A stretch of DNA of 64,000 nt from NCBI GenBank assembly GCA_944474755.1, contig OX104118.1, positions 86,535,860-86,599,859 of the forward strand. Reading direction: 5' to 3'. Below the pieces are notes generated by a model. It saw only the letters and a list, made by a program, of their open reading frames with translations, was not told the origin of the DNA and searched no databases. This document shows positions 1 through 12,800 of this stretch, piece after piece. The DNA comes from Limnoperna fortunei. Taxonomy: Eukaryota > Mollusca > Bivalvia > Mytilida > Modiolidae. Numbering within the stretch: the first letter of the stretch is position 1; each line of letters opens with the position of its first letter. The translations under genes and the position numbers were made by a program.

Positions 1-1000
1 CCTTTAGGGTAATTTAGAAATTTATAGTTTTACTCCAGGTGTGTTGCAGACTAATTTATAACACAAATACTAATTATTTGTCCAAATTCGTCAGCAATGA
101 TTTGAAGGCCTTGCTTTGCTGATCATTTGTGCAATTTACATTTTCAATCTAGCTGTTATAGTTTTCTAGTTACAGGACAAAAACGAAACAAATTTCATAA
201 AAAATTGTAATTTAAGGGCTATAAGGATTCATCTGAGAATTTTAGAGCAATTAAATGAATTGTAGGGCTTGTATTGCTGATCATTTTTGCTATAATAGTT
301 TCACTCTAGCTGTTACGGTTTTTAACCCTCATCGTGCGGCTACCGTCTTTAGACGGTTTTGACGTCATAATTACCAATGCGGAGACCGTCTATAGACGGT
401 TTGCATACACACATTGTGTATGCCAAGTTCAAACATATCGAAGTTCTGTTATGGCACTTATATTACATCAGATTCATTTTTCTTGCTGATCATTTGTGCA
501 ATTTACAGTTTCCATCTAGCTGTCATAGTTTTCAAGTTACAGGACAAAAACTAAAAATTTCATTAAAAATTGCCATTTTAGGGCAATAACTCCTATAAGG
601 AGTAATCTGACAATTTCAGACCAATACAGTGAATTTGTAGGGCTTGTATTGCTGATCATTTTTGCTATTTACAGTTTTACTCTAGCGGTTAGTTTTTAAG
701 TTACAGAACAAAAATGAAAAATTTCTTTAAAAATTGTCATTTAAGGGCAATAACTCATATAAGGAGTCATCTGACTATTTCAGACTAACAAAGTGAATTG
801 TAAGACTTAAATTGCTGATCATTTTTGCCATTTAGTTTCTCCCTAGCTCTTATAGTTTTCAAGTTATATTGTACCAAAAATTTTGTCAAAAATCGTCATT
901 AAAGGGCAATAACTCCTACAGGAAGCCATAACACAACTTCACACTAATAGCAACTATTGTAGACCTTATGTGCTGATCAATATGAAGTAACGGTTTTCTC
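1..1000. repeat. Degenerate tandem repeat, period about 165 bp
   Basis: The motif TTGCTGATCATTT recurs near 115, 270, 483, 649 and 811, each followed by TCTAGCTGTTATAG-like and GGGCAATAACTCC-like blocks. It probably is the core of a larger repeat-core element cut by the window edge. Confidence 0.55.
322..400. mobile_element. Possible solo piggyBac-type end
   Basis: TTAACCCTCATCGTGC at 322 breaks the 165-bp repeat and is followed by two 16-bp palindromes, ACCGTCTTTAGACGGT (342-357) and ACCGTCTATAGACGGT (385-400). No second TTAA end is found. Confidence 0.3.
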
Positions 1001-2020
1001 TATAGCTATTGTAATTTTTGAGATAATGATAAAAAAACGTGTGTTGACAACCAGGTTCTATTTCTAGTAACAGCAGCCTTCTTTGTCCGTTCACAACACC
1101 CTGGGTACAAATTTGAAACTAGGAACCCTAAGGATGATTTTGGCCAAGTTTGAAAAAAAATGATCAAAGACAGAAATGGCTGGATTTGTTAAAACTTAAC
1201 AAGTCGGTTAACAGGAAGTAGGTGAGCGACAGACCTGAAATTGAATCCCACATTATGGGAGGCCATGCTGATGTTGCATACCAAATTTCAAGAGAATGCG
1301 ATTAGTAGTTGCTGAGAAGTAGATAACTGACTGACCTGGAAAGGGAAGGCACTGAGTTCAACTCATCATGATAAAGCTGTCCACCAAATTTGAAATTAAT
1401 CCCTTTAGTAAATGCTTGGAAAACTGTTATGAAAATTTTTCATATTTTGACCCTTGAAACAGTCTAAGTCGGCTTGGAAAACAGGAAGTAGATAACTGAC
1501 TGACCTGGTAAGGGTAGGGACGGTACAACTCATCATGCTAAAGCTGTGCACCAAATTTGAAATCAATCGCTTTAGAAGAAGCTGAGAAAACTGTTACGAA
1601 AATTTTTCCCCACCTGCCTGCCCAACATTCACCCTACTATAACCAGAATTTTCACTCTGTGAAATCCAGGCAAAAATTGTCCCATTGGTATCACAGGAGA
1701 TTTTTGAAAATTTTTACTATCCAATCAAAACAGAATTCTTTTATGAATTGGCCACACATTCTTAATATTACCACACTTAGTGCTGCTACAATAAATGAGC
1801 TGAAAGTTTTAAATGTCTCTGAATGACCTAAAGGAAATTGGATTATTATCTGGAGTAACATGTAGGGTGTTGAAAAGGAACCCTTCCTGTGCACCTCAGT
1901 TTACTCGCAGTATTTAGTGGGGAAAAAGAAAGATAGCATGGAAACCAATCTAACAACAAAAGACAAAAGTCCTAGCAATAATTAACTAAAAGAATTTAGA
2001 CAAACAGTTACAACACAAAA
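1001..2020. repeat. Two or three degenerate units with AACAGGAAGTAG motif
   Basis: AACAGGAAGTAG and GAGAAAACTGTTACG-type motifs recur near 1211, 1320, 1483 and 1575, matching the body of the elements at 8335 and 8674. From 1641 to 2020 I see nothing recognisable. Confidence 0.4.
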
Positions 2021-3110
2021 CTAGAGGCTCTTAACAGCCTGTATCGCTCACCTGACTTACAAAAAAACTTTTTAAGACAATACTTTTCTTGCAAATTTTG
2101 ATATTAAATGCTAAAGAGTTTATGTGAAGATGCTGTTTCTATGAATGCTGCCATGTTGAATTTACAATCAGCAGTAGGAGAGTTTCTGAGAGGAAGCAGT
2201 TTTCATGTTTTTTCATAGGTTAGTATGTTCAGTGATGTTCCATTGTGGCAGCAATCTTGTAATTTGGATTGAAACAAAAAACTCAAAATTGGTAGAGGAC
2301 CATACAATATCACATATCCTAAAATCTGCTCAGCCAGTCAGAACGCATTTGCAGCTCTGGCAGCAATGTTGAATTTCCTATTGGGTCGAAACATACTTAA
2401 AATAATAAGATTACTATCAAAGATTCACTTCTGCATTATTTGGTTAAATTGTGTGGAACTAAGTTTCAGAGAAAAAGCTGTTTGTATGGTTTTCCCATAG
2501 AGACCTATGTTAAGCTGTGTTCCACCGTGGCGACCATCTTGGAATTTGGATCGCCACAAAAAACTAAAATTTTGTAGAGGACCATTTAAGGTACATCTAA
2601 GGTACATTTGTGCAAACTCAAAACAATAAGATAATTATCTACCCTTCATTTCCTTCATAATTTGGCTTCATTGTGTGGAACAGTTTCAGAGAAGAAGTTG
2701 TTTGTATGTTTTTCCCATAGGGTCCTATGTTAAACTATGTCCTGTGATGGCGGCCATCTTGGATTTTGGATCGGCACAAAAAACTCAAACTTTGTAGAGG
2801 ACCATCTAAGGTACATTTCTGCAAAATTTCAAATGGATCTGCCAAGCAGTTTATGAGAAGAAGATTTTTGAAATTCAGCCAATCAGAACGCATTAATGGC
2901 TCTGGCAGCCATGTTTAATATTTGATCAGCAGCAAAAACTCAAACTTTGTAAAGAACCACCCAATAAACATTCCTGCCAAGTTTGGTTCTAATTGGCCAA
3001 GGGGTTTTGGAGAAGAAGATTGAAATGTGAAAAGTTTAAGGCCGACGACTACGACAGAAGCAAAGTGATGAGAATAGCTCACACTGACCCTTTGGGTCAG
3101 GTGAGCTAAC
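2021..3110 (+). mobile_element. Hairpin-ended element with GCTCACCTGAC termini
   Basis: 5' region CTAGAGGCTCTTAACAGCC with the subterminal motif GCTCACCTGAC (about 2046). The core is a degenerate tandem repeat of about 200 bp (motif GGACCATCTAAGG and relatives at about 2296, 2579 and 2800). The 3' hairpin GCTCACACTGACCC/GGGTCAGGTGAGC ends at about 3107. The closing arm is the complement of the 5' motif, as in the 146-bp-repeat family. Confidence 0.6.
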
Positions 3111-3118
3111 AAAAACCA

Positions 3119-3360
3119 ACAAGTGTGGACTGTGAGCAAGCTCACAAAGGGATACCCCCTGCTTTGCTTCAAGTCCAATTATCTCCCCTGAATAATATCC
3201 GACAGCGACAAAAATTCTTTATGCACATCTACATATGATGTACTTCCTTCATGTAAAGTTTCATCAAAATCTGTCAAGCGGTTTAGGAGGAGGAGCGTTT
3301 ACAAGGGATGTGGACAGACGGACAGACAGGGTGATTCCTATATACCCCCCCAAACTAGTT
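3119..3360 (+). mobile_element. Short ACAAGTGTGGAC element (tatacccc hairpin)
   Basis: Starts ACAAGTGTGGACTGTGAGC, shares the body of the copies at 49034 and 63276, and reaches the left arm TATACCCCCC, but the closing G-rich arm is missing. It lies 8 bases after another element (2021-3110). Confidence 0.65.
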
Positions 3361-3704
3361 ATTAAAACATAAAATCAGTAACCCAATAAAAACTATGTGT
3401 TCTGGGTGAGCAACCACTGGCTAAGTAGTTTATGTTGCTATTTTAACTGTTCTGAGTTTGTTCTGATAATTTGTCTTCAGCTATTTTTGAAATTTTTTTT
3501 GGATCCAAATGTTTTTTTTTCATGTTTATTTAACTTTATATCATGATTTATTATATTCTACTTGTAATCAGGTGTAAATCATTATCCTCTCCAAAATCCA
3601 CACAAGTTTGCTAATCATTATTGGTTAAAAACTAAAGCTGAAATTAATAAAAATCACGGTGTATTTAAAATATAAACAACATACAACATTCTTAAACAGC
3701 TGTG

Positions 3705-3822
3705 CTATGTTTTATATTCCTTTCTCTGTAACAGATTAGATATTGCACATGTCAGAGATGTCAATTTCAGCAACAGTCTGTCTTTCTGCATGAATGAAGC
3801 AATACAATCGTCTGTTAACTTT
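3705..3822 (-). CDS. Terminal exon of the unidentified minus-strand gene
   Basis: Acceptor tcttttttag. One base completes a Lys codon, then KLTDDCIASFMQKDRLLLKL to LLQRKEYKT and TAG. It looks like an amphipathic helical tail. The 3'UTR presumably lies in 3361-3704. Confidence 0.62.
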
Positions 3823-6800
3823 CTAAAAAAGAAAAATCAGAATGACATAACCAAGTGTTAACACATAAAGAAATAGACATTGAAAATGAAAATGCAACTG
3901 TGGACGGAAAGCAATTCTCATTAAAATTTTAACCACAAAGGCATGGAAATAATTTTCTTTGTGACCTTTAACAGACAAACATACTACAAACCCGAAGGTG
4001 CTGATGTTGTTTTAAAATATGATAATATTGTTTTTCATCAATTTTTCAGCTATATCATGTTGACCAGTTTTTATTGGGGGGGGGGGGGGGGGGGATGGGA
4101 CCCCTACAAAGACGGTAATCACTATGGTCTGAAAGCGCATACAGACGAAAAAAGTATTCAGTACTGAAAAGCCAGATTAATAAAAATCTGCATGCCTATT
4201 TTTTCAGAAGTAAACTTTAGTCTGCTGTCGTATTATTTTAAACTACCACGAAAATCTAGCTATTTTTTTTATACATGTAGTCTATGTATTCTTTTAAGTT
4301 TTACATTAAAATTACTGTTTGTACGGGAGTCTTATCCGAGGTGACTGGTTGACCCAGAATCCTTTGGGTGGTGATGAAGGCTGTCATCCACTAGAAGTCA
4401 CTTTAATATTTAACTGTGGATGGTAGGACAGTTAGTGTTTGCTAATTGAAGTAAGTGAGGGATGAAGTGAGTCCATTAAAAGACATGCACCACCTGCAAA
4501 CCAAACTTTTGAGTTCAGCGGGGTACTTTTTTTCTATAAATAACCATTCGGAGCACAACAAAAAGAAGCACACAGTCAAAAACATACAGCCTTGATTAGT
4601 ATGTCTTTAAATAGCTCCCACAATCCAGTTTTCAAATGTTAACAGAAAAGTGCTTTTATTCAAATGGAACTATTGTTTGACTAAAATAAAATAGCTGATA
4701 TATAGAAGTATCACAGGATTGGTGGGTATTTGGTTTAATTCTTATAGATGATGATAAATAATGGCAAGTAAATTTGTCAGCTTAATCTTATAAAGTGAAA
4801 TGTGGTTAACCTTTTTTGTCAAAATTATCTCTTTATACATAATATAAATCTTGACTGTTTCATTCAATTATTTATTTTAGGAGAAGTTAATGAAAAAACA
4901 ATAAACTTGGACCATGAGCACATGGGATGCCCATCTGAAGATAAGGACAAGAGTTATACACTTCTATCTGCACTGAGTAGACATATTTTGGGCCATTATT
5001 GATATTTATAAATGTGATTAAATCAACAATGGCCGCAAATTTAAAGACAATTGATGAAGCATTTCTTGAGCAAGAGTCTGAAAACTAAAAAATTCCACCA
5101 ATTTTATACAAAGTCCCATTTCCATACTGCTTAAAAAATCTGACTTTTATAAAAATGATGGAAGCTCACGTCTAGTCTGTCTGTCAAAATAAACAATTTC
5201 CAATTAACTTTCAAGAAAATTAATGAAAGCGTTTCAAGTTATAGTTTGAAAAAAAAAAAAATCCCTTCCCATTTTTTTTCAGGAACAAAGTCCCACAACT
5301 CTATAATGATAACTCTGACATTTACCAAATACTAAAAGAAGCTTACATCTATCTTAAAAGAAACAATTCATCAAATGTAACAAAAGTACAAATGTAGCCT
5401 TTGAGTTTTTGCTTGAAAACTAAAAAAAAACCCTGGTTTAACAAACATATCATGATAAACCAAATATCCCCCTTTTTTCTATGAACAAAGTCATGTCTAT
5501 TAACTGTATAACCATAAATCATAAATTTACTAAGAATTATGCAAAGCATCAGGCTTAAATAATTAACAACTGTTGAATTTGTGAAGGATTAGTTTGAGAG
5601 GTGATAGAAGCAGAGGATGTGTAAGCTAACAAATAATACACAATGGTTAGTGTGTGGATTAGTTTGAGAGGTGATAGAAGCAGAGGATGTGTAAGCTAAC
5701 AAATGATACACAATGGTTAGTGTGTGGATTAGTTTGAGAGGTGATAGAAGCAGAGGATGTGTAAGCTAACAAATAATACACAATGGTTAGTGTGTGGATT
5801 AGTTTGAGAGGTGATAGAAGCAGAGGATGTGTAAGCTAACAAATAATACACAATGGTTAGTGTGTGGATTAGTTTGAGAGGTGATAGAAGCAGAGGATGT
5901 GTAAGCTAACAAATAATACACAATGGTTAGTGTGTGGATTAGTTTGAGAGGTGATAGAAGCAGAGGATGTGTAAGCTAACAAATAATACACAATGGTTAG
6001 TGTGTGGATTAGTTTGAGAGGTGACTGAAGCAGAGGATGTGTAAGCTAACAAATATATAATAATACACAATGATTTTTACATAACTTACTTTGATGAGAT
6101 AGATTCTTTTGTTTCAGTACCAACTGGAAAAAAAAAAAAAATAATTTCTAGACACACCAGAGCGAAGAAAATAATTTCTGGACACACTAGAGAGACAAAA
6201 ATAATTTCAGAATACACTAGAGAGCTTTAAATCAACTTAAAACAGAATGAAGCAAAGCATACAAGAACAACTATTCAAAACACATACAGGTTGTGATTAA
6301 AATGATTAATGTCAATAGGAAATGCTTCAATGCGAAGTTAAAGTAATTCCCCCGTGGCTCTCTACTATTTACAAAAATAATGTTACACTTCTGTACTGAT
6401 ATTCAATAAAACTATTTTATGCATTAATTTTTAAAAACCCAATCCAACAGAATTTGAGAGATGAAACAATGAGGTATCAGAAGATTTATGAACATTCCCA
6501 TGGGTTATGAAATAAATATTCATGCCCTTAATTTCTGACTGATATAAAAACAAGTGTGGACACAGAAAAATGTCTCGCCTGCATTCCGCATCAGTAATGA
6601 AAATAAATTTCGTCATAAGCATTACGTAAATAGCATTAAATATCAGCAGCGGCCTGTATACGAAATATTGTCACCATACCATGCATAGTTACAGGGGAAC
6701 AGCCGTAACCCAAAAACTTGAACGTAGTCGCTGGACCGTAAAATTGAGGTCAAGGTCAGGTGGAACCTACCAGACAGTCATGTACTATTCATCAGCAACC

Positions 6801-9800
6801 TATATACCAAATATTGTCATCCTACCATGCGTAGTTACAGAGGAACTATCCTAACCCAAAAACTTTAACGTAGTCACTGGACCGTGAAATTGAGGTCAAG
6901 GTCAGGTGACACCTACCAGACAGTCATGTACTAGTCTTCAGCAACCTTTACACCAAATATTGTCATCCTACCATGCGTAGTTACAGAGGAACTGTCGTAA
7001 CCCAAAAACTTAAACGTAGTCGCTGGACTGTGAAATTGAGGTCAAGGTCAGGTGACACCTATCAGACAGTCATGTACTAGTCATCAGCAACCTATACACC
7101 AAATATTGTCATCCTACCATGCGTAGTTACAGAGGAACTGTCGTAACCCAAAAACTTTAACGTAGTCGCTGGACCGTGAAATTGAGGTCAAGGTCAGGTG
7201 ACACCTACCAGACAGTCATGTACTAGTCATCAGCAACCTATACACCAAATATTGTCATCCTACCATGCGTAGTTACAGAGGAACTGTCGTAACCCAAAAA
7301 CTTTAACGTAGTCGCTGGACCGTGAAATTGAGGTCAAGGTCAGGTGACAGGTGACTGACTGGCAAGTACTCATCATAAGCTACCTCTGGACCAAATTTGA
7401 TGGACCTAGGGCTTGGGCTTACAAATATATGAAGCAAGATGACAAGTGTTTACGGCGCCGCCGCCGGATTCCCATATATATGTCTCGCCTCCAGCGACTT
7501 TCGTCGCAGGCGAGACAAAAACCTATTTTTTATTCACAGTTACAATGTTTATTTCATTTTGACCTGATGTCAACGAGGCTGTCTTCCAACTGAGTTACAC
7601 AAGGGTCAATAGCAAGTACCAGGTCTGAAAGCCCATAAACCCCGTCTCCACTCATATCAGACGGTCATTATGTGAGCAAGTATGGTATATATATTACCTT
7701 GACAATCTTCCTTTAGAATAATGGAAGGAAAGCTAAACTTCTCTGTTTGTGTTGCTTTATCCGTTATCTGAAAATAAAAAGATCAATACAAACAAGGAAC
7801 CTGTCCGCTAATGCTCACTCAGTATCCCCCTGCTATTCACATCTCTTTATAGCGAGCACAGCTCGCAGCTGGGCAGCAGCCCGCGAAGAGCGGTGAGCTC
7901 TACGGCAATTACACGTGATCTAAATGAAATTAATGCTGATATTGATTTTTTTTCGTCCAGAAGTTGATATCGTCAAAAAACTGGAACAAAGTTAATGAAG
8001 AAGCACTAAATTTAATTTTAAAGAAAGACTTAAAAATATATTTGACAACGATAAAAAGTTTATGTTATATTTAAAAATATAAACAAAAATTTCATACTAT
8101 TTTTTGCAATCTCTAAATCAATCTTTAAAAACTGACAATCAAATTACATTTCATGTGACGTCACCATTACAAATAAAGACGTCACGTGACCACTGGAATT
8201 TAGTTAGGTTGTTCGGAAGTAACGTCAACTATGAAATGCACATTATATATTGATAATAAAAGACTATATTGTCTGTGCTGGCATTTTTGCAATGCCTACT
8301 CCATATTAACGACTAAGTTGATAACAGCTTTATAAGAAGAATAAGTTAGTAAACAGGAAGTAGATATGCCACAGACCTGAAATCAATACTCGCAATATAG
8401 GACCACATATAAAATATCAAGTGGTTGTAATAAGTAGTTGCTGAGAAAACTGTTACGGAAGTTATGTTGAGATGAAGGACAGACAGGGGTAAACCAGTAT
8501 ACCCCCTCTTCCTCGAAGTTGGGGTATAATAATTAATGAAATGATATCAGTGAGACATATCATGATGGAATTCCTGATAGAAATAAAACTAAGATAACAC
8601 TGCCTCTATCATATTTCCCTTTTTATTCATCATACTGACCACCAACATAATTAAATTAAATTGAAAAATATAAACAAGTGTGGACTATGAGCTAATGCTC
8701 ACTAGTGATACCCCACTTTCCCCAAAATTTTGCATGTATGGCAACTATGTGTAAAAATCTAAGTATTCGATAAACAGGAAGTAGATGATGCTGGAGCATA
8801 AAATCATTATACACCATATGGTGCTATAGAATTAAGCAATATACAAAATATCAGGCTTCTGCAACCTATAGTTGCTTAGAAAACTGCAACGGAAATTCTG
8901 CATGTATGTCAACTATGTGTAAAGTATTCGGTTAACAGGAAGTAGATGATCAAGGTTCATATGGCACCATAGGATACAGCAATATACAAAATATCAGGCT
9001 TGTACGTGCTATAGTTGCTTAGAAAACTGCGATGGGAATTTTTTGTGACAGAGGGACGGACGGACAAGGGTAAAACAGTATACCCCTCTTCTTCGAAGCG
9101 GGGGTATAAATATCAGGCTTGTACACGCTATACTTGCTTAGAAAACTGTGATGGGAATTTTTTGTGACAGAGGGACGGATGGACAAGGATAAAACAGTAT
9201 ACCCCTCTTCTTCGAAGCAGGGGGTATAAATATCAGGCTTGTACACGCTATACTTGCAGAGAATACTGCGATGGAAATTTTTTGTGACAGGGGGACGGAC
9301 GGACAAGGGTAAAACAGTATACCCCTCTTCTTCGAAGCGGGGGTATAATTACTGCCTTCCCTAACAGATATCTGATCATTGTATGATAGCAATTAATATT
9401 TAAACATGTACATAACAAACTATCAGATATAGTTCTTTTTTATTTGCTTTATGCAGACATAATGATGTACAGTGATCTGCATGCATTTATTTTCAAACTG
9501 ACATAGACATTAGGCCGAATTTTACTGCCGTTATAATCCAAAGTTAGTTTTATGATTGTGATATTAATGGCTATTGCTCGTAATGTAGCAAATAAAAAAT
9601 TCTAATTTCGGTCTATTTATACAAAATTCAAACATAATATTCATCTTCTTTACATTATTAAAGCTTTAGACTTTGCAAAACTAATGGAAATGATCTTTTC
9701 AACTTTGAAGATGCACGTGGAGATTGCTATGTTGATCATTTTTCCCTATATGGATAATGTGACCTAATTTTATTATAAACGTGCTAATTTGCATACTATA

Positions 9801-12800
9801 TCAACCATTCAGTAGTAAGAATCCAGTAATTTACATATGTATTACCCAAGATGCAACATGCAATTCAGTTTTGAGTTTTCATGTAGGAAACGTAATCAAA
9901 AAGAGAGAGACACAAATGTCAATTAATACACAAGGCATAGCGGGTTATTAAAAACTGGAATTATACTATCATCACATATCAATAATGATCAATTTTAAAC
10001 ACGAAACTGATAACAAAATTGTGACACTGTTGAAAGATATCAAGATCGACCACGTCTGATTGTATATGCAACTTTTTTTGGACATCGAAGTGCCGGGAGT
10101 GATTCACTCTTGCTCTGCTACATGGTAACGAGTAATGGGACAAAATTCGTACCCTCACCAAAAAAAAAAAGCAAAAAAGCAAGGGTATGATTATTCGTTC
10201 TAACACAGACATTACCTCTACCGCTTCTGTGAAGCCATCTTTATCATTGCAAGTTTTGATAACTTTTTTCACTATCTGTCTCACATGCATCTCTTGTTCT
10301 GTTAAAATTTCTTCATATCTGTTTCTGAAAAACCTGTCTGTGAAAGTATTTACTATACAGTTATTTTCAATAGCAGTACATCACAGATTACACTGTACAG
10401 CTCTTTTAACTAGATATCAGTGAGATGGTAATCCATCTCTGTGGGCACCGCTGACCTTGAGGTCACAGGTCTTCAAACATGGTATGTGAGACAGCGCCTT
10501 GATATTATCTACACACATACCAAATATCAAAAGTGTACATCAAAAGATTAAAGAAGTTATAGCTCTCACCCGATTATTAACGGGCGGACATATTGACAGA
10601 CAGACTGCTCACTATAGGGCATTTGTGACTATTTAAAACAAGTATTTTGTGAGCTAATGCTAACTGATGATATCCCCCACTATACACACACAGACCAAAA
10701 ACAGTATATCACCTATCCCTTAGTGGGAGCAGGGGTATAATAAATTCAACAATATGGAATGATACTACAACCCTATTGACAAAATTTAAGTATAGAAATT
10801 AATACAATACTGAAATTTGTAACTAATGTTGAGAGATCATGCTTTACATCTCCGACTCCTACTTTCTGTTTTATTTATTTTCCCCCATGGTATTGAAATA
10901 TGGCATTATCATACTAGACTACAGACAAAATTTCAGTATTGTATCATTTATCATTGCTGAGAAAAATGTGATGAAAAATGGTTACAGACAGCTGAAAATT
11001 GAAGAGTCAGTAAACAGGAAGTAGGAGTTGGAGAGGTCAGCAAATGAATTCCTCACATTATCATACAAACCTACTGACAAAATTTCAGTATTATATCACT
11101 GTGACAGAAAAGAGTCATGCACATAGTCCGAGAATCCTCTGCCGTCCAACGCTTTTTTTCTTCTTTTTTTTTGCGTGGTCCCACGCAAAAAAAAAAGAAG
11201 AAAAAAAGTGTTGGACGGCAAAGGATTCTCGGACTATCATGCACACACACACACATACATAATATAGACCAAAACAGTACACCACTATTCACGTTTATTC
11301 AAACTAAATCATTTATCTATTATAATATGACGTTCTGTTGTTTTATACACATGTTGATTAAACTTTTCCAGTTAACATTTTCCCGCATTCACTACTCTTA
11401 ACCATTATAATGACACAAATTAAAACCACAAGTGCCCGTGTCAACATTGGATCTTGCATTGCTCCCAATTTATTGATGTCACACATTAGGGGTCATGTTC
11501 AGGTGACCATTGATGTAAAACTGAGGTTAATCAATCATTTGTCTAGTTACTGTCGTAATTCTAACAACTGTTAACTGAAATACTGTGGTTTCATTTTTAT
11601 TCGTTGGATATCAATTTTCGTGGGCACTATCTACCCACTAATTCAAGAATTCAACGAAGTATTATATCCCTGGGTGTTTAATTCACTCGTAGCGCATGAA
11701 CATCGTATGTTAAAAAAAATTAACAACCATCTAGATTCTAAAGACTTAACAGTATTCAGATGTTTTTGTCAATAACAAAGTAACAAAACATACGAAAATA
11801 TAGGATCTTACATTGGTACGAGTGGATTATCGGATTTCTCCAATTGAGATAGTTAACTTATGGAAATTTAACTTATGGAAATTTAACTATCTCAATTGGA
11901 GAAATCCGATAATCCCGTATAATTACAGACAAAGCAAGCTAATCGGGTAATTAATGGATTTAATGACATAATAATTCTTTGTTTAAACAACTAAAAATGT
12001 ACAATTTCACCAAAACTACAGATTTTTAACATATAGTTTACATTTGATCTGGCGATCCACAAATTTATGTATCCAACGAAATGGATTTTTTTCTCAATCC
12101 ACAAAAATTGATAACAACAAATAATAAAGAAACCCCAGTAACCAAGAAAGTTGTACTCTGTTTTATTAATTTTGTTTTCAGAGATTACATAACAGGGGAC
12201 CTACCTTAAATCTCTTACAAATTTATATACAGGTAAGAGGGGTCAAATTCTAGTCAGCAGTTATTTGAATGTCATAGATGCTAGATACTGAATCTATTTA
12301 TTATAGGTTCAAAATTTCTCAAGTGTCAAGAAAAACAAAGATTTTGAATAAAGATGATGTTGATTTGATTTTTCAATCATTAAAGCATAAAAATGATTGG
12401 TTATTTCACGGGTCACATAACATGAACTTTCATGTAGTTTCCTCAGTTTTCAGGTGAGATATATAAATACAAGAAGAGCAATGCAAGATCTGATTGTGTC
12501 CTGGAATCCCAGAAAATGTGCAACCATTTTAGAAAGGTTTAACTGGCCTACATCTAGCTGGGAATATTTTTGAGATATCCATCAGGGTTTTGTGGACACA
12601 GCAACATTGACTTCTGGGTATTTATGGCGAAACACTCATATTACTTCCTTACCAAAGTGAAACAGTAGATCTTCCATCTCCTCATCAGCATTAAAACATT
12701 CAGTATAGCCATCATCATACTTAGTGTTTGTCCCTGCATTGTCTACCTGAAATAAAGTAGCAGCCTGGTCTAAAATTTGTATACTAACAAATTCTAACAT

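Noticed and set aside
9019..9392. Open frames with repeated SKKRGILFYPCPSVP words
   Set aside because: Translation of the triplicated 3' module of a hairpin element.
11044..11401. Open frames with runs of F or K around 11.1-11.3 kb
   Set aside because: They translate the poly-T/poly-A arms of the 113-bp palindrome and a CA repeat.
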